From NCBI GenBank assembly GCA_016125265.1, contig WGMC01000001.1:1-64000 (forward strand): DNA of 64,000 bases. Reading direction: 5' to 3'. Below, piece by piece: positions 59,083 to 64,000 of the stretch (within the stretch, counting starts at the first letter, position 1; each line of letters starts with the position of its first letter). Source of the stretch: Planctomycetaceae bacterium (GTDB taxonomy: Bacteria > Planctomycetota > UBA1135 > GCA-002686595). The position numbers and the translations under genes were made by a program. Under the pieces are notes generated by a model that ran no database searches, was not told where the DNA came from, and saw nothing but the letters and a program-made list of their open reading frames with translations.

Positions 59083-60900
59083 ATGAAACAGATCGGAATC
59101 GTCCTCCTCCTGACCGCCCTGGCCGCCCTTGGGTTCGTGCTCGTGCGTGTGCTCGAAAAACCCGCGGCTCCTGGCCCTGTCGGCGTCGGCCAACCCGGCG
59201 CGGCCACCGGGCAGGCCGGCGGCTCCCGCGTTGCCGCGCCCAAGCCCCAGCAGGCGGTCATCCACGCGCCCGAGCGGCCAAAGCTGGACTGGAAGTCGAT
59301 GCAGTCGTCCGAGGCCATCGTGCCCCTCGCGGACGCGTGGCGCTTCGACCTCAGCGGCGTGGACCTCGAAGCGCCGGTTTTGTGCACCGTCGGCGGCGTC
59401 GAGATCACGCGCGACGAGTTCCGCGCCTACGTCTGCCTGACCGAGGCGTCGCCGCTCGTCGAAGCGCGCCTGACCTGGTTGCACGCGAAATCCGAAACTG
59501 AGCGCCGCGGCGGCACCATCGGCCTCTCGGACAACGCCTTCGAGATCATGCTGAACCAGTGGGCGGAGGCCCGCGGCCTCGACCGCGACGCGGCCCTCTA
59601 CGCCCAGTCGATCAGCGTGCGCCTCTCCGTGCCCGCGACCGCGCAGATGCGCCGCTGGAGCCAAGAGGCGCTGCTCGCCTACTTCCAACACGCGACGGTC
59701 TACGAACAACTGCCGCCGGCCATGCGTGTGTTGCTCGAGGGCACCGCCGCGTCGAAGGACTTCGGCCCGATCCTGCGCCTCTTGCAGGAGGCCCAGTTGG
59801 ATCTCGAGGACCCCGAGAACCTGCGCAAGCTCGGCGGCGCACTCGACGCCCTGGCGCTTTTCTGGGGCGACGCGCGCCGCGCCGAAAGTGTGCAGCGCAC
59901 CACGAGTTGCATGGACGACGTGCTTCCGAAGGGAGTGGTCGCCACGCAGTACCTCGGTGACCTGCCCAGCACCGTGGAACCTCCGTGGTTGCTGGCCGGT
60001 GACGTGGCCCAGGTCACGGCGGAAGAGCTGTGGCCCCTGCTCGGTTCGGAGCTCTCCCGCGTCGCCGCCGAGGGCCGCCTCCGCGAGCTGATTTGGTACC
60101 GCGTGTTGCAGCGCGAACTGCGCGAGAACGGGCACCTCGCCGAGCCCGAACCCACGTGGATGGCCTTCTGGCAGGAGTACCGCGAGGGCAGCAAGGCGGT
60201 GCTCGACCTCGGTTTCCTGCAGGTGCTGCTCAGCGGCTTTCCGACGCTGCACCACTACCGCGCCTTCCGACGCATCCAAGAGGGTTTCTTCGCGTCGCAA
60301 CCGGAGGGATGGCGCGACGAAGCCGCCCTGCGCGAGTTCGCGGACAAGAACCGCTTCTTCGTGCAGCAGTGGAACCCGCAGTTGGAGATCGCCCTGTTCC
60401 CCGCCCAACAGCCCGCGCCGGGCGGGTTGCTGAAGGTGGATTGGGAAGCGTCCAAACGCGGCGCCGAGGCGATGGCCCAAGAGGTCGCCGCCGGCAAGGA
60501 CTTTTCCGCGCTGCGCGAGGCCCAGCAGCGCGAGTTGCTCGACCGCTACCGCGAGATCGTCAGCGAGGCCGATTCGGAGGCCCTGCGCAAGCAGTTCCAG
60601 CTCGGCAAGGTGGAGCTGCCGCTCGGCGAGCTGCGCAACCGCCTGCAGGAGCGCACCTTCGACGAGATGATCGACTGTGTCTCCGTGGTGCGCAGCGCCG
60701 TCGTCGAGCTGGACGTGGGCGAGGTGAGCCCGCCGTGGCGCACGCGCCTCGGCTACGCGCTGGTGCGTCTCAACGGCGCGATCGTCGGCGGGCTCGAGCG
60801 CGAGTTCGAGGACGTGGAACTCGCCGCGCGCACCTACTTCCAGGACTTCGCGCTACAGCGCTGGGCGAACGGCGTCCTGAAGTCGGCGTCGTTCGAGTGA
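59083..60900 (+). CDS. SurA/PpiC-like periplasmic foldase (parvulin-like)
   Basis: 605 residues, N-terminal signal anchor (IGIVLLLTALAALGFVLVRVL). Segment APVLCTVGGVEITRDEFRAYVC (about 105-127) resembles the SurA/PrsA N-terminal chaperone motif; the C-terminal part (about 550-590) has ELDVGEVSPPWRTRLGYALVRL, the closing motif of parvulin (PpiC) domains, preceded by helical sequence where the rest of the parvulin domain would be. The middle is helical and unassigned. Catalysis is doubtful because the parvulin core is incomplete by eye. Probably a chaperone for exported proteins, of which this window encodes several. Confidence 0.65.
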   Translation: MKQIGIVLLLTALAALGFVLVRVLEKPAAPGPVGVGQPGAATGQAGGSRVAAPKPQQAVIHAPERPKLDWKSMQSSEAIVPLADAWRFDLSGVDLEAPVLCTVGGVEITRDEFRAYVCLTEASPLVEARLTWLHAKSETERRGGTIGLSDNAFEIMLNQWAEARGLDRDAALYAQSISVRLSVPATAQMRRWSQEALLAYFQHATVYEQLPPAMRVLLEGTAASKDFGPILRLLQEAQLDLEDPENLRKLGGALDALALFWGDARRAESVQRTTSCMDDVLPKGVVATQYLGDLPSTVEPPWLLAGDVAQVTAEELWPLLGSELSRVAAEGRLRELIWYRVLQRELRENGHLAEPEPTWMAFWQEYREGSKAVLDLGFLQVLLSGFPTLHHYRAFRRIQEGFFASQPEGWRDEAALREFADKNRFFVQQWNPQLEIALFPAQQPAPGGLLKVDWEASKRGAEAMAQEVAAGKDFSALREAQQRELLDRYREIVSEADSEALRKQFQLGKVELPLGELRNRLQERTFDEMIDCVSVVRSAVVELDVGEVSPPWRTRLGYALVRLNGAIVGGLEREFEDVELAARTYFQDFALQRWANGVLKSASFE

Positions 60901-60930
60901 CGCACCGCCCCGCGGCGGCCGCAGGACGTG

Positions 60931-61749
60931 TCAGGACCCCGGCGCGAAGCGCGCCAGGGGCTCGCCCATGCGCACCGGTGCGCCCGGCTCCAGGCTGGGC
61001 AGCAGCTCGGGTTGGCCCGGGCCGCGCGGGAACACCAGCACGGTCGTGGAGCCCATTTCGAAACGCCCCAGCTCCTCGCCGCGGCGGAAGTTCGCGTCGC
61101 GCCGCGACGGGGTGGGGGCACCGGGTTCGACTCCGATGACGCGCAGGCGGCCCACGTTGAGTGCCCCGACCAGCACGACGAAGTAGGGACCCTCGGGGCG
61201 TTCCATGCGCAGGGCCACGCGCTCGTTCTCCACGAAGACTCTGGGTTGCCGGAGCAGCACCGCAGGGGCCACCGAGAAACGCCCCGCGCCGAGCCAGGCC
61301 GCCCGCGCGAGGGTCGCGGCCACCGGGCAGTGGACCCGGTGGTAGTCCCGGGGCGAGAGGTAGATCGTGATCGCGAGGGCGTCGTCCAGATCCACGTCCT
61401 CGGCCGCATCCCCCAGGAACTCCTCGACGGGGTACGACTGGCCCTTGGCCTGCAGGAGCGTGCCGGACTGCACCCGGCCAAAGGCCTGCAGCCGACCGTC
61501 GCAAGGGGCGGGCAGGACCAGGGGGTCGGCGGGCCACGCGCGGGCCCCGTCGACGAGCCGGCGCACGAAGAACTGCCCGAGGTTGGGGTACATCTCGATC
61601 GGGCCGCGGGCCTCGCCCACGTCGGCGCCGGTGACGCGCGCGTAGCCGCGGTAGAGCGGGCCGCGCAGGGGCCTCGGCACGGGTCGGTCCACGAGCCAGC
61701 CGACCGCCAGCGACACACTTCGCCTCCAGGAGCCCTTCGCCTCACCCAT
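60931..61749 (-). CDS. psd: Phosphatidylserine decarboxylase proenzyme
   Basis: Decarboxylates phosphatidylserine to phosphatidylethanolamine; 272 residues. Autocleavage site GST with Ser234 (FEMGSTTVLVF), which becomes the pyruvoyl group; Asp84 in APCDGRLQ and His137/His140 in SPRDYHRVHCPV complete the triad used for self-processing. No pssA gene is in the window. ATG at 61749; a TAGGCT box lies 8 bases upstream. Located convergently with the parvulin-like gene. Confidence 0.95.
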   Translation of the reverse strand: MGEAKGSWRRSVSLAVGWLVDRPVPRPLRGPLYRGYARVTGADVGEARGPIEMYPNLGQFFVRRLVDGARAWPADPLVLPAPCDGRLQAFGRVQSGTLLQAKGQSYPVEEFLGDAAEDVDLDDALAITIYLSPRDYHRVHCPVAATLARAAWLGAGRFSVAPAVLLRQPRVFVENERVALRMERPEGPYFVVLVGALNVGRLRVIGVEPGAPTPSRRDANFRRGEELGRFEMGSTTVLVFPRGPGQPELLPSLEPGAPVRMGEPLARFAPGS

Positions 61750-61757
61750 GGGCGGTG

Positions 61758-61763
61758 AGCCTA
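61758..61763 (-). promoter_or_regulatory. TAGGCT -10-like box 8 bases before psd
   Basis: Third occurrence of TAGGCT at 6-10 bases from a minus-strand start codon in this window. Confidence 0.5.
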
Positions 61764-61818
61764 ACCGCGGTGGGGGGGCGCCCGTTCGCGTTCCGCTCCG
61801 GAACAACCGGCGGATCGA

Positions 61819-62556
61819 TCAGTCGCCGGGGGTGCCCGGGTTGCCGCCCCGGTCTCCGCGGCCGCCGCGGCCCCCGTCGGCACCGAATCCGCCGCGCAGG
61901 TTCTCCGCGACGCGGGCGGCGGTTTCCGGCGCAAAACGCAGGTCGAGCTGCGACCGCGTCCATTCACGCACCTCGCGCAGGGCGTCCATCGCGGCCTGAC
62001 GGTCCTCGCGGCTGGCGTCGCGCCCGAGGCTGTCGAGGTACGCGCGGCCACGCTGGAACTCCTCGTCCAGGAGCGCGGCGAGCGCATCCGTGTCCGCGGG
62101 GTTCAACTCGAGCCGCTCCGCGAGCCGCAGCGCGCGCTCCGCATTTGCGGTCTCCATGCGGCGCTCGCGCTCCTGTTCGCGCTCCAGGGCTTCGCGCTCG
62201 CGCTCCTCGGCGAGGACGGAGAGCACCAGCTCCCGCGGCTCCGCAGCGCCAGCCAGGGACGCCGCCGCGAGCCCGGCCTGGTCCGCCGCGGCCGCCAGCG
62301 GGACCGCGCTGCGGCGCTCCTCCGCCGCCGCAAGGCGGTACTCGAGTTCGAGCGCCCGGGCCTCCAGCTCCGCGACGCGGTGCAGCAGCTCCTCCGACGG
62401 CCCGAAGCCGGGCTCCGCCAGCGCGGGCGCCGCGACCGGGTTCCGCTCGACCGCCCGGGACTCCGCCTCGGTCGCCGGCCGCGGCACGAGGGCCAGCACG
62501 AGGCCCGACACGGCGGCGGCCACGAAGGCGGAGGCAAACAGGGTCTTCGGATCCAT
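61819..62556 (-). CDS. Membrane-anchored coiled-coil protein
   Basis: 245 residues. One N-terminal span (ASAFVAAAVSGLVLALV), then an Ala/Glu/Arg-rich helix with coiled-coil character (LHRVAELEARALELEYRLAAAEE and EEREREALEREQERERRMET), then LNPADTDALAALLDEEFQRGRAYLDSL and REVREWTRSQLDLRFAPETA, helical and reminiscent of periplasmic Spy/CpxP-like helical proteins, though without LTxxQ. Gly/Arg/Asp-rich tail. Function not recognised. It lies 70 bases upstream of psd on the same strand. Confidence 0.75.
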   Translation of the reverse strand: MDPKTLFASAFVAAAVSGLVLALVPRPATEAESRAVERNPVAAPALAEPGFGPSEELLHRVAELEARALELEYRLAAAEERRSAVPLAAAADQAGLAAASLAGAAEPRELVLSVLAEEREREALEREQERERRMETANAERALRLAERLELNPADTDALAALLDEEFQRGRAYLDSLGRDASREDRQAAMDALREVREWTRSQLDLRFAPETAARVAENLRGGFGADGGRGGRGDRGGNPGTPGD

Positions 62557-62811
62557 GGTCGGAATCGGGTGGGGCTTGGGGGGAGCGGCAGAGTGGCGCG
62601 GAGGCCTGCCGCGGCCGCGTGGGGCGGCGAACTGGGCTTGGAACCGGCGCCGGGCTCCGCGGTTCCTCGGCTACCGGCGATCCGCTTGCGCGCGCGGGGC
62701 GACCGCGCAGCCGAGCCTACAAACGGGCGAGGCCCCGCACCAACTCGCGTCGGTGCGGGGCCTCGCCGTTGGCAGCGCCCGACCCCTCACGGAGCCGGGA
62801 ACCGCCTCAGA

Positions 62812-64000
62812 TCACTGCAGCGAGACGTGCAAGCTGCTGCCGATCTCGGAGGGAGCCAGCGAGAAGGCGCAGGCGTTGAACTGGAGGCCCAGACCGGCGA
62901 TACCGATCTGCTGGCCGGCCAGGGAGGGAAGCGGGGTGGCCGAGAGGGGGCCGCCGCCACCGGTCAGGGTCGAGACACCGTTCGTCACGGTGGAGAAGCC
63001 GCCCTGGAACAGGGTGGCGGTGCCGAGCGGGGCGCCGTCGATGAAGGCGTCAGCAGCGTTCGTGATCGGCTTGCCAAGGCTCAGCGGGCTGACACCGAGG
63101 AAGAGCTGCATCACGCCGTCGAAGTTGGCGGGGACCGTCTGGGCGCCCTGACGGGACGTGACCAGCGGGCCGAGGATGAAGCTGCCCGGTTGCGGGGGCA
63201 GCGCGAACAGAACCGGGGTCGTGTCCCACGACATCGGCTTCTGCAGCATCAGGGTCGCCGGGGTGGCGCTCCACAGGTAGAAGGACTGGTTGAACGCGAT
63301 GCACGCGTCGACCACCGAGGAGCCCGAGCTCACGTTCGTGGCGCCGCCACGGACGTCGAGGAGGCGGAGGTCAACCGTGGAGACCGGGGAGGTGCTGATG
63401 CGCCAGTCCGGACCGCCGGTGCCTTCGTTGCCGTTGTTGAGCGCCCACACTTGGGGCGTGGAGAAGCCCACGTCACCGCGGAACTCCATCGTGCCCGGGC
63501 CGCCGATGGTCCAGGGGTTGCCGAGGAAGCCCGTCACCGTGCCGCCGATTTGGCTGGTGAGACGGGTGTGGGTGACCGAGTTGGTGGCCACCGCGTCGGC
63601 GCCGCCCGCCAGGGCCGAGGCCATGAGCGCGTTGCCGTTCGTCACACCGCCGGGGGCGGTCGGGTTGACCCCGATGATTTCGGAGGTCGACGCCAGGTAG
63701 TACTGGTTGTTGAGGGGGCCGCCGTTGGCCGGTCCCTGGACTTCGTAGATGACGTTGGCGAGCAGGGGGAAACCGCTGCCGTCGACACCGAGGGTGTTGC
63801 TGCCCTGGACGGAGGTCACCCAGTCGAACGCCGAGCCCCAGAAACCGGGAGCCGGGGTGAGGGCGGTGCCGGGCAGGAAGCCGAGGTCGAGGAACCAGGC
63901 CACTTCCGTGATCAGGCCGGGCTGGGCGCCCGTGAAGATCGGGGAGAAGCAGGCGTCGCCGGCGAGGGAGTCGACCGACTGGGACGACAACGACACGCGG
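62812..64000 (-). CDS. Secreted beta-rich protein, N-terminus outside window (partial)
   Basis: The frame runs to the window edge, so the start and any signal peptide lie beyond 64000; at least 395 residues are present. Beta-rich, Gly/Thr/Ser-rich and low in charge (VIYEVQGPANGGPLNNQYYL, VDLRLLDVRGGATNVSSGSS, VMQLFLGVSPLSLG). The C-terminal part (from about FNQSFYLWSATPATLMLQ to LHVSLQ) has the alternating style of the other secreted proteins but only loosely matches their shared end domain. Codon use appears less GC-extreme than in neighbours. Function unknown. Confidence 0.75.
   Translation of the reverse strand, partial: RVSLSSQSVDSLAGDACFSPIFTGAQPGLITEVAWFLDLGFLPGTALTPAPGFWGSAFDWVTSVQGSNTLGVDGSGFPLLANVIYEVQGPANGGPLNNQYYLASTSEIIGVNPTAPGGVTNGNALMASALAGGADAVATNSVTHTRLTSQIGGTVTGFLGNPWTIGGPGTMEFRGDVGFSTPQVWALNNGNEGTGGPDWRISTSPVSTVDLRLLDVRGGATNVSSGSSVVDACIAFNQSFYLWSATPATLMLQKPMSWDTTPVLFALPPQPGSFILGPLVTSRQGAQTVPANFDGVMQLFLGVSPLSLGKPITNAADAFIDGAPLGTATLFQGGFSTVTNGVSTLTGGGGPLSATPLPSLAGQQIGIAGLGLQFNACAFSLAPSEIGSSLHVSLQ

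Noticed and set aside
1..64000. tRNA, rRNA, riboswitch or insertion-sequence features
   Set aside because: No cloverleaf with a T-loop signature, no rRNA-like segment, no transposase motif and no terminal inverted-repeat pair with target duplication was seen on either strand; a covariance-model search would settle small RNAs.

Overview
The window is GC-rich bacterial chromosome (roughly 70% GC by eye) with about 51 protein-coding genes, no tRNA or rRNA gene that I could see, no CRISPR array and no insertion sequence. The gene content fits a planctomycete-like bacterium: several secreted proteins of beta-helix or propeller type that share a C-terminal beta domain, three large transmembrane Ser/Thr kinases, a DUF1028 protein and long low-complexity tails. 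This placement is inference from protein style; no rRNA is present to test it.

Layout. 1-3149: C-terminal part of NADP isocitrate dehydrogenase (icd), a divergent HxlR regulator/SRPBCC pair with paired operator-like palindromes, and a secreted beta-helix protein. 3265-10009: ASCH-domain protein, 2Fe-2S ferredoxin, DEAD-box helicase with a roughly 480-residue Glu/Arg repeat tail, exonuclease III, a LON-substrate-domain protein and a SirB1-type protein. 10325-20148: a long plus-strand run with thiolase, 3-hydroxyacyl-CoA dehydrogenase, secreted cyclophilin, cytosolic cyclophilin, enoyl-CoA hydratase, second thiolase, a swivel-first aconitase-family enzyme, an isocitrate/isopropylmalate-type dehydrogenase, Prx and a VOC protein. 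Several of these genes overlap by 1-4 bases. The run combines acyl-CoA beta-oxidation with a hydratase plus oxidative-decarboxylase pair of unknown substrate.

22764-27188 is a compact ergothioneine cluster, egtA-egtB-egtC-egtD, without egtE. 27376-33960 is a fully overlapping operon for a tripartite RND efflux system led by its own TetR regulator, with an almost perfect 18-bp palindrome upstream. 34215-43390 holds envelope genes: a 14-repeat secreted protein, an SGNH hydrolase coupled to a 55-residue membrane protein, a porin-like protein, a transglutaminase-fold protein whose expected catalytic His is Arg, a secreted DUF1028 protein and a GNAT acetyltransferase. A membrane transporter follows at 43422.

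44701-57822: two tandem paralogous Ser/Thr kinases with TPR-like regions, two coupled acetyltransferase-like genes, a lipid cluster (small membrane protein, desaturase, hotdog thioesterase) and a third kinase. 57823-64000: a repeat-rich intergenic segment containing near-identical copies of an element also found after icd, a CMD-like protein, a parvulin-like periplasmic protein, phosphatidylserine decarboxylase, a coiled-coil membrane protein and the end of a secreted protein cut by the window edge.

Clear Shine-Dalgarno sequences are rare. Several single genes carry a TANNNT box (often TAGGCT) only 6-10 bases before the start codon, which suggests leaderless transcripts.
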